DNA from: Hydractinia symbiolongicarpus | Taxonomy: Eukaryota; Cnidaria; Hydrozoa; Anthoathecata; Hydractiniidae | Assembly: GCF_029227915.1 (NCBI RefSeq) | Contig: NC_079878.1 | Span: forward strand, 11,284,001 to 11,348,000 | Direction of reading: 5' to 3' | DNA length: 64,000 nt | Shown here: positions 13,462 to 25,994 of the stretch, piece after piece | Position numbering within the stretch: position 1 is the first letter of the stretch | How the letters are laid out: the number at the start of each line of letters is the position of its first letter | Notes under the pieces: generated by a model | What the model was told of the DNA's origin: nothing | The model's database searches: none | The model's input: only the letters and a program-made list of their open reading frames with translations | Translations under genes and position numbers: made by a program

Positions 13462-13821
13462 TTATGACGTGGTCGTAGATGGAGGTTGACGATGTTGACG
13501 AGTTACTGACGTTAGCAAAGAGGAGTTAACGTCGACATCGACGGCACGTCCTCCTACGTCTAAAATTGCTGGTTCAAATTTACAGTGTAATACGTCAACC
13601 ACGTCTCCAGGACTTATATCACTTTTTGCAAAGTGTTTTTCGCACAGCACAGTATGGAACACTTTCCTTGTTCCTGAATCTTTTGGAAATTTAAAAAAAC
13701 TTATGGTTGAAGATATAAATTCATTTTCAAATTCAATCAGGCTACGATTATTGCATCCCCAGGCAGCACATTGCTTTCCTTGAGATCTTTTATGTTTTTT
13801 CTTCGTACTCCCCTCCGACAT
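13462..13821 (-). CDS. THAP-like zinc-finger protein with an internal deletion in the domain
   Basis: A minus-strand single-exon frame of 119 residues from the M-S-E-G-S start (an in-frame Met 14 codons upstream is possible). It begins with a Lys-rich segment, then C-A-A-W-G-C, then F-F-K-F-P-K-D and finally L-C-E-K-H-F. These are the first Cys pair, the F-P-x-D region and the C-x2-H pair of a THAP DNA-binding domain. THAP domains usually have about 25 more residues, with conserved tryptophans, between F-P-K-D and the C-x2-H pair. Here that segment is missing without a frameshift. The C-terminal part is short with no other domain. It could be a decayed THAP gene, or a relic of a P-element-type transposase, which carries the same domain. 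It lies 96 bp from the membrane mucin start. Confidence 0.5.
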   Translation of the reverse strand: MSEGSTKKKHKRSQGKQCAAWGCNNRSLIEFENEFISSTISFFKFPKDSGTRKVFHTVLCEKHFAKSDISPGDVVDVLHCKFEPAILDVGGRAVDVDVNSSLLTSVTRQHRQPPSTTTS

Positions 13822-13866
13822 TTTGTTTACAACAAAGTTTAGCACCGCTTGTCTCGTTTTCAATAC

Positions 13867-14972
13867 GAGGCATACTATTGCGCAATAATTTATGAAAAGG
13901 CCTAAAACGAAGTTGTGCTCATCAGATTAAGAGTAATGTATTTAGAGTTAGTTGCTTTAGAAACTTTTAGACATGGCGTTGATAATTTTTATATTATTTT
14001 AGAATAACAATCGATGGAAGTTTATAAGAGGTACTCCTTATGCGAGTTGATAGTTCTAAGCAAAATTTTAATTAAGGATTATTATGGACAAGTGCTTTTG
14101 TCAATTACCATGTTTTAGCCAGGTACCAAACAGTTCTGTATGCAAGAAACGATCTAAGTTTTTATCCATAGTTTGACTTGTGCGTTTGTAACAAACTTTA
14201 TTTTACATGTTGTATAGTTTATCTTTCCTAGATGTTTGTTGACAAAAGTCTATTTATTGGCTAATATTAATGGTCTGACACAGTTTGATGATTTTAGTAG
14301 TGTATCTATGGATAAATAAGATGAAGCTCGTTCCATTTGGGTCCACTCACGAGTCTTTTTTCTCAGCACGTGCGCACCTAGACAAAATCTCTAATATTGT
14401 CAAACAATCGAATTTATTAGGTTTTTTCTACGCAGCAATGGTATTTATAGCCTGGATTTAAGTCTGTTTCAAGGGCCATAACAAGCGAGTGCATAGTCTT
14501 GGTTGTTGTTCCGTATTTACAAATAGCACTGCTTCTACAATACGGCATTTAGCATGTGTGGTGGAGAGCAGATTTAACGCCTGCTCGCATAAAATGAAAT
14601 ATCTGCTTCGCGGTGAATAACTGCTACAAAAATCTCACGAATTGTTTTCTTTTGAGTTTTGTTGTTGTTGTGATATTCTCTAGTGAAATAAAATTGAAAA
14701 AACCTTTTTATAAGCAATTAAGACTCATTATATTTTGCAACAGAAGTTTACCAACTTAATGCGATATTTATCATTGAAAAAACGAAGGAGGGGAAGCGTT
14801 TAAACGTCGTTCGCTGCACAAAAAAAGAAAAAAAGTTCGTCATAAAATATTTAAAGTTATTTTTGTTGGAATAATTATACCATTTTGAAACAGAAAATAA
14901 TCTGTGGTCAATAATTAATTGAGCAGTCAGCTTAATTAGTTTCTATATTATAAACACACAAAATACAGCGTA
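13867..14972. other. Intergenic region upstream of the SLC6 gene
   Basis: No coding signal on either strand. It separates a minus-strand gene from the plus-strand transporter, so it probably holds the transporter promoter. No motif could be assigned. The weak acceptor-like A-A-A-T-A-C-A-G lies 4 nt before the transporter ATG. Confidence 0.3.
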
Positions 14973-17900
14973 ATGAGCAGAGAAAGAAGTAGTTCCCAGC
15001 CTTCCCACTTCAATGGAAATGATATTTGCGAAAGACAAATTTCCGCTGTTTCCACAGAAAGCAAGGAAGATGGTCCCAGATGGGGGAATCGCCGGCAGTT
15101 TATTCTTAGTTGCATTGGTTACACAGTTGGACTAGGCAACTTTTGGAGATTCCCGTGGTTGGTTAAAGAATATGGCGGAGGTACTCTACTAAGTCGATTT
15201 TTCAACTTCGTTTCCAGTGATAATCTGCACAACAGCTATTTACAATGTTGCATTTCACAATAAAGAGATTGTTGTTTCTTTTTATATCTTAGGAGCATTT
15301 TTGATTGCATATATTCTTTTCTTCGTATTGGTGGGAGTACCGGTTGTTTACTTGGAGCTAGCCGTTGGGCGGTTGATGAGAACCCATACGATTCAAACAT
15401 GGAAGAAAGTTTCAAATTATGCTGCCGGTATCGGCATGACCAGTATCTTGGTGTCTTTTATGATATGTACCTACTACATCGTGGTGGTAGCCTGGTGCTT
15501 CCTGTATTTCATTTCATCGTTCCAGTATCCTCTACCATGGTCGTCCTGTCCCATGTAAGATCAAAATTTAAAAATTTTCTGTTTTCTCCTTTGGTGCCTA
15601 TTTGTCCCCAGGAGTTGTTATGTGCTTTTGTATTGGGACGGAACCTAATTAAAATGTTCGTTTCTTCCCATCGGACGAAGTTAGTCTATGGTGACATCTT
15701 TTACATCTAGCATCGTTTTGGATTAAATAGGTGTTCTCACTGTCCTTTCTCGTGTTTGTTTACAACATGCCGCCATTTTATAATTTGTAACTTTCGCATC
15801 AAATCACGTGACTATGTCTATTGTTTTATTACGGGATTTTTGCTGCTGACATCAGCATATATTTATATATGTTTTCGCATGTTGTCTTGGTATTGTCATG
15901 GTATTGGCGTTTAAAACTTCCACACGTGTACCTTGGACCAAAACTTTTTATCTAATTATTCGTCTAGGGAAACATCAGGCAACGTTTCAAGAATGAACAT
16001 CGAATGTAATATCTCTGATCCAGTCACTTATCATTGGTTTCGAATTAAATTAGACATTTCAGAATCAATCAGTGAAGGTTGGACACTACACGGGGGCGTC
16101 ACAATAAGTTATGTATTCATATGGGTTGTATTGATCTTATCTTTGTATAAAGGAATTGAGTCTGCAGGAAAGGTAAGATGAGGGTAATTCTGTATTTACT
16201 TATTGAAAAGGCGTTGCTGACTTTAATAGTCTTTAATACATGTATTTTTTATAAGCAACCAGTATAAGCAACTGCTCTTACCCTCGTCCCCAGGGATTTT
16301 CGCCTTTTTGATATGAGAGCTGACGGCTCATATCAAAAAAGTAAACATTCCTAGGGACGAGGTTGTAAGTGTTTTAAAATTTGTAAGATTGCAAGCAACT
16401 TAAGAAGCCAATTTTTTATTGGAATTATAAACGTCGGTTTTGGTATCCTTTTCGTTTCTCCAAGATACTCGCTTATACTTTTATGATATAATTTTTTTTG
16501 CTGTGGTTTTAGGTAAAAATTGCATCAAACCAAATTGCGTTTAAATACATGTACTTTTAGCTAAGCTTTGGTTATCTTCAAAATTTTATGGCTTTCTGCA
16601 AAGCAGCCGTTAAGCAACTTTTTTATCAATTAGTAATTTTCTTAGCAACTTAAGTACTAGGTCAAAATTAGATTTGCTGTATAACCCACTTCACATATTA
16701 TTGCACTTTTACAACTTCGATTCAAGAGCACGTCTTTTTGTGTATATCAGACAGCGAGGCCTGTCAAAAAGCGCAGCGCCACCAAGAGACAAAGGCCCTT
16801 GGGACGAATTTAGCACTTTTATTGATGACTTGAATCCTCCTCCACGACACTTTTAAAAATGACAATATTTTCTTGAAAATTTCAGGTAGTTTATTTTACG
16901 GCAATTTTTCCATATGTTGCGTTGGTAATATTGCTTCTGCGAGGATTCTTCTTGGAAGGTGCAATTGATGTTGGATTGCATCATTTCATCACACCCAAGG
17001 TATTTCTTTATCTGCTGACATTTAAGACTAATTATAAAGTAACACCCTTTTTTGAAACAGAGATTAAGTAGCGTAAATATTAAATAAGATATTGAGGCGA
17101 CTGCGGCATCTGGAAAATTTAGGATACTGCGCAGGGACGAGAAAAGAAAAGTATGAAAATCCCACAGAACTTCTCAAAGAAAAAGACCTTATGCATCAAA
17201 CTTTATGAATTTACAAATTCAAATGCTGCAAGGTACCCTTTGTTGAGATTTAAGGCAACATCTTTACTCCTTCTCCCATACCCTGTCCTAAACTGCGTTA
17301 ACATTATAATAGACTGGCTCAACTTGTTATTTCGCCAGGGTTTTTGTATATTTTTACTCATATGGAAAATAAGTGAAATAAGGCATGATTCCGTTCTTTT
17401 ATATTTTCTGTGTATTTTCTACACCAGATTATATTTTATACTATAACCTTCTTTCAGTGGTCAGTTTTACTGGAAGTTGACACGTGGTACAACGCTGTTA
17501 CACAAATTATTTACTCCATGGGAATCTCCCTCGGTGTTTGGGTCACATACTCAAGTTTTTGTCCACCAGAACAAAACATCCTAACAGATACACTCATCAT
17601 ATCATTTGCAGACATTGGATCCTCTATCTTAGGAGCATTGGTTATATTTCAAATTCTCGGGTTTAGGTATTATAAAGAAAATTAAATGTTGTGAGTAAAT
17701 AGCTCCCATCAATGTTTCATTGATGGGAGCTATTTACTCAGGATAGCCGCTTTAGTTCCTAATAGTACTGTTACCAACGAGAGTCTTGCGAAGGTAGTTC
17801 TAGTGCATTTAAAGCTCGAATTTGAGCTGAGAACTTTGGAAAGCCTAAGATATCAATCCAATTCTTATGCTAAACACTAAACAGAACAAAACAATTCAGC

Positions 17901-20835
17901 CTATTTTCTCTGGGATGACTTTGCCGGGGTTTGAACCCCATTTTTTTCGCGATAAAAACAAACCCCTTTACCACAAGGCTACTAGTCAGTGCCGATTCAA
18001 ATACTTTAAATCCCCTCCTCAGTCTCAGGACTCATTTTACTTTCTGTCGGGACGCTATTAGTTAAGAAAGAAAGAATCACAATTTTCTTAGGAAAAGTTT
18101 GTTTTGAAATTTTTTTACCACAGGGCGACCAGGAAGTTTGAAGAATGCATGTCTGTTGGTAGTGGTAAACGTCTGAACAAACATGGAAACCACCCATCAA
18201 ATCGTTCTCAGTGTTCGAAAGAATATTTCATGGGACAGGTTAGTGTTGATGAGATACAGTCCAGCAAAATAGTAAAAAGTTTTTAAGGTTTTAAAAAATT
18301 CTACATGATACCAAAGATGTAGTGTGCAGCCCTTCACCCAATTTATCCATCTTTTCTATTTTTTTAACCCCACATTCTCTTAATTGCTGCTTCAACCCTC
18401 CCCTCCCAAGTTAATACAATAAATTTTCCAACCACTCCATCCCAATTTATTCCAAGCCTTCAGTTTAAATTGATCACCAAGAAATTATTACGCAAAATTA
18501 TTAATTTGCATCTTGTTCCTTACATTATTTTCTTTATTTCGAGCCCTTTAAGGCTGACTTAGATGTTGGAGATCTTAATAGTCTTTATGCCCCAAGAAGG
18601 GCCTAGGAATCAAGTAAAAGACCGAGTAAAAAGATCGAGTTACTGAAAGGTTCGAGTTATGGAGATTACAAGAGGCACCGCAGTTTTACAAAATGTCCCA
18701 TGGCGAACGAAACAGTAAAGCTAATCAAAAAATACGTTTATTTAATCTATCCTCCTAGGCTTAATTAAATCCTGTTACAGCAACCTTGTTCCCAGAGCTT
18801 TTTGTCTCATCAGCGCTGCGCTTATTGATAGGTCCGTCCGATATGCAAAAAAGAAAACACAGGCCCTGGGATCTAGGTTGCTTTGACAGTGCTACCTCCT
18901 TATCTTTACATTTTAAAACAAAACTTTATATAATTTTATTATTACTTTCATTTTTAGGCTTCATCTGGATCTGGTCTGGCATTTATCGCTTTCTCAGAAT
19001 CCATTATTCATTTGCCGGGCTCGCCTTTCTTCTCCGTCATGTTCTTTCTTTTACTAGTTGCCTTGGGAACAGATAGTATGTTTGGCATGATTGAAGTGAT
19101 TGTGAGTGCACTGCGCATGAATGTAAGGCTAAGAAAAATGGCTAAGGCGATACCGCTATGTAAGTTGAATTTCCACTGAGATACGGTTTTCGTTTTAGGC
19201 AGAAGATAGTAGCTAAGCGTTATCTAGCAGAACTAGCAGCCATAATAAACAATTTTAAAGCTTGAACCTTGAAGGATGTTTGCATGAAACTCTGAAGCAT
19301 TCTTTTAGTACCAATTTCTGTGAAGAAAATATCTTGCTCTGTGTTTATAGTTTTAGTTTGTGCGCCATTATTTTTAATCGGCTTTACCATGACAACAAGA
19401 GCTGGTTCATACGTCATGGATATCATCCTGGTGTATGGCACTGATTTTCCGTTACTAATAGTAGCAGTATGTGAAGTGATGGCATTGTCCTACATCTACG
19501 GTGTAAACAAGTACGCGAATTTTTAAGACTTTTTAATTGTTTTGCTCTCTTATTTCCGTTGTTCCGTTCCGAGTTTCAAAAACGAAGTTGGTTGGTGTTA
19601 TTGATTTTAGTGCTTCATAAAACGCGTATGTAAATTCTTACTGTTTTTTAGATTTACAAAGAAACTAGAAAAAACCAACAAACAGAAATTACAGGGTTTC
19701 TTTAAAATTTCATGGCGCATAATCTCTCCTGTAATTATAATTTGTGTGGTGGGTTTACGAATATACACGTACATATCTACACAGAACGTATTTACCGCGT
19801 GGAATGGAGCTCTGGTAAGATATCTTTTACGTTGATATCTATAGATCCAAACTTGTACCTAGGGGCTTTGATCTCTTGTCCCGAGGCTTGCTTGAAATTT
19901 GTTCACTTACACACACATTACTTCTTATACATCATTAAAACACACTTGTGAAGAATCTCAAGGCAAGATTAATTACAGCTATCATCCCTTGCCAACATTC
20001 TCGTTTCTAAGACATTTTGCTTAGTCAACCATGTCTAAGGAGTGTGTTAAAAGAAAAATACTTGTTTTCCCTTTACCTATCTACAATCCTGGACATAATT
20101 TTATTGGAAAAGGCGAATTTTTGGCTATTTCTCGATCTGGCCAAATGAAAGTCAAAACTCTGCAGCCGGCAGGCGGCAAAAGCTTTACTTTGGGAGATGT
20201 GTAGGCTAGGTAAATAGCATCGAAAATGCGCTACTGGTAGTTTCTGCTATGTCTGCATTTTGGAACAATCCACACGACGGCCCGCTAAGGTGCTAAAATT
20301 CGGGGAAACGGGGTGTGCTGTTGTGAGCAAAAATTAGTATCGGTTAAGAATTTGAAACTAACCAAAAAATTTCTAAGTCCGTTTGCGATCATTGATAAGT
20401 GAACTTTGACAAGTTCTTAATGCCTTTGTCTTTTGTAAAAACAGTGTTTATAACTATGAAATTCGGTCCTCTTTTCCAATAAATTAAGTCCGGGATTGTA
20501 AATAAGTAAAATGTTGTCAACTTTGCCCTGGGGTCTTTTTCTCATTCTCTTGCCGTCCGAGATTGACAGAGAGAAGAAAGTCCTGGGGACAAGATTGGAT
20601 TTTGTGACCGCAGTGCTTTAGAACTGCTTGCCATGTTGCTATGGTATTTATATTGTTTTTTTGTTAATATTAGGGAAAAACAATAGAGATTCCGTACACG
20701 CTGTGGTCGACTACCATGTCGATCCTACTGTGCATATGTGCGCTGCTACCTTTACCACTTGGTGTGATATACGGTGTAAGAGAACAGTACAGGATAAAAT
20801 GCAATTCGTTGGAATTACAAGAAATATCTGTATGA
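14973..20835 (+). CDS. SLC6-family Na+/Cl- dependent amino-acid-type transporter
   Basis: Ten exons join without a frame break: 14973-15180, 15293-15554, 15968-16172, 16886-16999, 17458-17666, 18124-18238, 18958-19159, 19351-19510, 19652-19814 and 20674-20835. The 1800 nt encode 599 residues, the usual SLC6 length. TM1 carries the hallmark [10 protein letters not shown]. Other family signatures are [20 protein letters not shown] before TM5, and [11 protein letters not shown] in TM8. Extracellular loop 2 has the expected Cys pair and two N-glycosylation sites. Residue 53 is Gly where monoamine transporters have Asp, so a monoamine substrate is unlikely; glycine, GABA or another amino acid fits better. 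The protein sits in the plasma membrane and couples uptake to sodium. The orthology group cannot be set by eye. Confidence 0.92.
15793..15860. repeat. Interspersed repeat, copy 1
   Basis: A stretch with C-G-T-G-A-C-T-A-T-G-T-C-T-A-T-T-G-T-T and G-C-T-G-A-C-A-T-C-A-G-C-A-T in SLC6 intron 2 recurs at 28446-28512 with few changes. The similarity is dispersed and non-coding. The family is not known to me. Confidence 0.5.
16280..16365. mobile_element. MITE of the CTCGTCCCCAGGG family
   Basis: In SLC6 intron 3. The left end is C-C-T-C-G-T-C-C-C-C-A-G-G-G and the right end C-T-A-G-G-G-A-C-G-A-G-G, with an inner inverted pair (T-T-T-G-A-T-A-T-G-A-G and C-T-C-A-T-A-T-C-A-A-A). Length is about 86 bp with no coding capacity. 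It shares ends with at least seven other copies in this window. Confidence 0.7.
17692..17740. repeat. Perfect 23-bp-arm hairpin in SLC6 intron 5
   Basis: T-G-A-G-T-A-A-A-T-A-G-C-T-C-C-C-A-T-C and onward is followed by a 3-nt TTT loop and its exact reverse complement. The arms are 692-714 and 718-740 (add 17000). It begins 25 bp after the exon 5 donor. It could be a very short MITE, a foldback relic or an RNA hairpin. Confidence 0.8.
17921..17990 (-). mobile_element. tRNA-like SINE head, family 2
   Basis: Read on the minus strand, a box-A-like T-A-G-C-C-T-T-G-T-G-G and, about 40 nt later, a box-B-like G-G-T-T-C-A-A-A-C-C-C-C are spaced as in a tRNA promoter. The tRNA fold is imperfect, so it is more likely the 5' end of a SINE than a functional tRNA. 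The body probably runs down to about 17830. Confidence 0.5.
18781..18880. mobile_element. MITE of the CTCGTCCCCAGGG family
   Basis: SLC6 intron 6. The ends are C-A-A-C-C-T-T-G-T-T-C-C-C-A-G-A-G and G-C-C-C-T-G-G-G-A-T-C-T-A-G-G-T-T-G, diverged inverted repeats. About 100 bp, non-coding. Confidence 0.6.
20518..20598. mobile_element. MITE of the CTCGTCCCCAGGG family
   Basis: SLC6 intron 9. C-C-C-T-G-G-G-G-T-C-T-T-T-T-T-C-T-C on the left pairs loosely with G-A-G-A-A-G-A-A-A-G-T-C-C-T-G-G-G-G-A-C on the right around a C-G-T-C-C-G centre. About 80 bp. Confidence 0.65.
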
Positions 20836-22452
<1,617 letters not shown>

Positions 22453-22943
22453 TTTCAGGTTGTTTTAACAGAAAAGCCCAAGTTCAACCGTGGTTAAATT
22501 AATTTTATTTTAAGAATTTTTTCATCAGTTTCAACAGTTAGGCTGCTGTGCCGAGGTTAATATTTTATGGTCAACGAATTAAAAATTGAAGAATTAAACA
22601 CGGGAGATAAGACTTTTTTCATTTTGTGCATAGTATACATCGTGATGCCGTCTTTCCTAAGGAAGTAAAAAAAGGTTACAAAATCAAAACAAAACTATTA
22701 AAAATAGTACTTCCACTAACAGAAATTAAATATATCATAAAAATTAATTAAAACAAGTTGGATATAATAAGTAAGTAACGATTTAAATGTACTTGGGAAT
22801 TCTATTCTAACGACTGGCTTTTCTTTCCCTCCGACTGTAAATATGTTAAATCACCGCCAGAGATACGTTTTGGTTATACACGAGCTGGTTAGCGGTCAGT
22901 AGATGGCACCAAATGGCCTAGCAACACTACCCTTAAAGTAAGC

Positions 22944-23012
22944 CGGAAGGGGGGGGGACTCGAACTTGAAACCTTATGTTTACAGCCGAGTCACTACACC
23001 ATCTTTGTATGT
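22944..23012 (-). mobile_element. tRNA-like SINE head, family 3
   Basis: On the minus strand, T-G-G-T-G-T-A-G-T-G-A-C-T-C-G-G-C resembles box A, and G-T-T-C-G-A-G-T-C-C-C about 30 nt later matches box B. A run of nine C follows. The anticodon stem is poorly formed, so a SINE head or decayed tRNA is likelier than a working gene. Confidence 0.45.
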
Positions 23013-23095
23013 GTGTATGTATGTATTTGTAATTTATAAACAAGACGGAACAAATGTAGCGAAGTCACGACAACATGTTAATATAAGGCAGAGAT

Positions 23096-23175
23096 CAACC
23101 TCGTTTCCAGGGCATCTTGAATCCCCTTTCAGACATCCGAGACGGCGATAAGAACATGCCCTCAGAACAAGATTA
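23096..23175. mobile_element. MITE of the CTCGTCCCCAGGG family (diverged)
   Basis: The left end C-A-A-C-C-T-C-G-T-T-T-C-C-A-G-G-G-C is well kept. The right end is degraded to G-C-C-C-T-C-A-G-A-A-C-A-A-G. The core has the G-A-G-A-C-G-G-C-G-A-T-A-A-G segment seen in related copies. Confidence 0.5.
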
Positions 23176-23542
23176 AGATTAAGCAGCGATGATTCATTAA
23201 GTTGTAATAAAAATAATTTTCTCGAATTTATGAATTATTACGAAGTGTTACGAAATTTTCTTACCCATTACGAGAATATCTACGAGAGTATCTACGATAT
23301 GTTATGGGAATATTTACGAGATTCTTTCATTCTGGTTTTGAGAACTCGAGGTTTATTGCAAAGAGCTCTAGTGATGAGAAAAACGTTTTCTAACACACTG
23401 CGAACTGTTACGATATTTTTTCATTTTTTCTATAATTTTATAAGGATTTCTAAATTAGCTATTATTATTAAGAATAAAATTTGAAATTAGTTCAGTGATA
23501 TAATAATATATGTAAAGGACTTGAAAAAAATAAGTCTTCGGC

Positions 23543-23596
23543 CATTATTTAACAACTCACTGTACACGTGCGTGTACAGTGAGTTGTTAAATAATG
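23543..23596. repeat. Perfect 54-bp palindrome (26-bp arms)
   Basis: Arms 23543-23568 and 23571-23596 are exact reverse complements around a TG centre, starting C-A-T-T-A-T-T-T-A-A-C-A-A-C-T-C. A G-C-G-C-G-C-G run follows directly. Such a palindrome could extrude a cruciform or be the joined ends of a foldback element. Confidence 0.9.
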
Positions 23597-23701
23597 ACTG
23601 CGCGCGCGTTTTTCTTATAGGAGAACCAAAATCCCAGCTTTATTTTCTTATAAGGTATATTCTTATAAAAGAAAAAGCGTGTAACAAGATGGACAATTAA
23701 T

Positions 23702-23800
23702 GTAATCTCGATCCCAGAGTCTCTCTTTTTGTATATCTGACGGCGAGACGAGCAGTTTTCGTCAGATCTGTCGATAAGTGCGCAGGGGACGTAGTTGAAG
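23702..23800. mobile_element. MITE of the CTCGTCCCCAGGG family (diverged)
   Basis: The left end A-T-C-T-C-G-A-T-C-C-C-A-G-A-G-T-C-T-C-T-C and right end G-C-G-C-A-G-G-G-G-A-C-G-T-A-G-T-T-G flank a C-T-G-A-C-G-G-C-G-A-G core. About 99 bp, non-coding. Confidence 0.55.
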
Positions 23801-24051
23801 TTAATGGTAATACGATTTTACACAAAACAGGAGTAAGTGGATTTCCAAAGGCAGAAAATTGTCTGCTAATATCCCACAGGGAAGAATAATAAACTTCAAA
23901 CTAATTTTTTTTCCTGAAAATAATTATTAAATTTCTTTATCAGCTAAAGTAAAGAGTTAATTAAAAAAGCTAGAATTATATTTATCTAACATACCCTCAC
24001 GTCGCGTATGTGAGAATTCTTAATTGAATCAATTTTTCCTATTTCTTCAAT

Positions 24052-24318
24052 ATGGATTCTTCAAAGACAAACAAGCCACATAAATTTTTCATGCAAGATA
24101 TTCAAACTACATTTCATTCAATCGAACTTCGCGCATTAGAACATGTTTTAAATAACATTTTGGTAAAATCATTTGAAATTCTTGAAATTAGAAACACCAC
24201 ACTCGCGCGTACACTCATTGAAAAAGTAGCGCTAAATATGGGAAGATATACTGTGCAAGATAAAACAATGGTAAAGTTATTGCGTCATAAACCTGACAAC
24301 ATGATAACCGGTATGTAA
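24052..24318 (+). CDS. Possible small hypothetical protein or first exon
   Basis: An 88-residue ATG frame with a normal amino-acid mix (M-D-S-S-K-T-N-K-P-H-K start; helical middle E-L-R-A-L-E-H-V-L-N-N-I-L), unlike the low-complexity frames around it. No signal peptide or transmembrane segment is visible, and I recognise no domain. Near its end, A-C-C-G followed by G-T-A-T-G-T could be a splice donor, making it a first exon, but no matching downstream exon was found before the repeat tract. Weak support. Confidence 0.3.
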   Translation: MDSSKTNKPHKFFMQDIQTTFHSIELRALEHVLNNILVKSFEILEIRNTTLARTLIEKVALNMGRYTVQDKTMVKLLRHKPDNMITGM

Positions 24319-24328
24319 CTGTTAGTTG

Positions 24329-24845
24329 TTGTCATCTTTGTTGCTGTTGTTGTTGTCGTTGTTGTTGTTTTTGTTGTTGTCGTTGTTGTCATTGTTATTG
24401 TTATTGTTGTTGTCGTTGTTGTTATTGTTGTTGTCGTCGTTGTTGTTGTTGTTGTCGTTGTTATTGTTGTTGTCGTTGTTATTGTCGTTGTTGTTATTGA
24501 TGTTGTCGTTGTTGTTATTGTTGTTGTCGTTGTCGTCGTTGTTATTGTTGTCGTTGTCGTCGTTGTTATTGTTGTCGTTGTCGTCGTTGTTGTTGTCGTT
24601 GTTGTTATTGTTGTTGTCGTTGTTGTCGTTGTTTTCGTTGTTGTTGTCGTTGTTGTTATTGTTGTTGTCGTTGTCGTCGTTGTTATTGTTATTGTTGTTG
24701 TCGTTGTTGTTGTCGTTGTTGTCGTTGTTTATTGTTGCTTCTGTTGCTTCTGCTGTTATTGTTGCTATTATTTTTTGTCGTTGTTTTTGTTTTTGTTTTG
24801 TTGTTGCTGATGTTGTTGTTATTGTTGTTCTGGCTGCTGATTTTG
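24329..24845. repeat. GTT/GTC trinucleotide repeat tract
   Basis: About 500 bp of T-T-G, G-T-C and A-T-T triplets in higher-order blocks such as G-T-T-G-T-T-G-T-C and G-T-T-A-T-T. It translates as poly-Leu/Ser on this strand and Asn/Asp-rich on the other. I treat it as a microsatellite, not a gene. Confidence 0.9.
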
Positions 24846-25994
24846 TCGTGATTTATTATTTTTTTATTTGTTTGTTTGTTTATTTGTTTCTTTGTTATTT
24901 TCATTGCTATTGTCTTGGTGGTACAATAGAGAAACTCTCTCCAAACCTGTTCATTTTCAAATAATGCATGTCATATTCATAGAATTGCTTAAAGGTCTCT
25001 CCGGGATAAAATAGATCATATACTGCTAATATGGATCACAATTGAACAGTATACAAAAGATTACTTCTGTAAGTTAACTGTAAAATTTAATATAAGTAAA
25101 GAAAATCGCGATAGAAAAATGTTTGATACATCGCTCATTTATGGATTTTTGCATATTCTCGAATAGAGAAAGTCATTAAAAAACTTTTATAAAAAATTTG
25201 CAGTAGAAGTTACTAATAGTATTTTTGAGAAAATAGGATCGACTATCAAGTTTGTTACTTGCATTTTCGTTATTATATATAATTGAGTTCCAATATTTTT
25301 TATTTTTTCTAAAAGCTCGTAAAATTAAATATGAAAACTTGTTTGGGAGGATTTTAAAGTGACGACGATGTCTTATTAGAAACTGCTTTTTGCTGATGTT
25401 TTGAAAACGAATGTACAAAAAAAGAACACATTAGTAAGAGAATTTCTTTTTCGCTAATATTTTGTAAAAACTTTCGATAATCTTTTGTTTGTTTTTTGAC
25501 ATGTTTTGTGGTTATTGTTAAAAAGGGGCAGACATTTATTTTATGACCCAACCTTACATGCATCTCAATACGTGTTTCTTTATTTTTGTTTTTCCTATAA
25601 GAACGTAGAACTCAGTCCTTTTAAAGATAAAATAATTTTAAAGCTGGATTTTTGGAGTCTAAAAAGTGTTCTGTTTTATCAGAATATAATTTCAGTTTTT
25701 TTATTCACTTAAAGTTGAAAAGTGAATTTGTTGAGTTTAAAGAAAAAAGTTGATAGTAACTCAATTTTTTTGTTGGACTTAAAACCATTGGGAACATAAA
25801 AAGTGGTATTGCAGAGAGTTTTAGAGGTGACATCCAGTTTTAGCCTTTCAAACGAGATTATAGATACTTACATTTTTCCAATGATGTACAGTATCACTAT
25901 TACTCATTAGATATACTCATCTCTGCTATTTTGATGATACAGACGAGCTTAACCGGGCTGACTCGCCTAATGTGATCAGCCCCTCAGAGAAATT
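24846..25994. other. Intergenic, no gene recognised
   Basis: AT-rich. The open frames here are short, rich in Phe/Lys/Asn and without domain signatures. Confidence 0.45.

Noticed and set aside
24326-24964. 212-residue Leu/Ser-rich frame and its antisense Asn-rich frame
   Set aside because: Arises from the GTT/GTC repeat; no start context, domain or normal composition.
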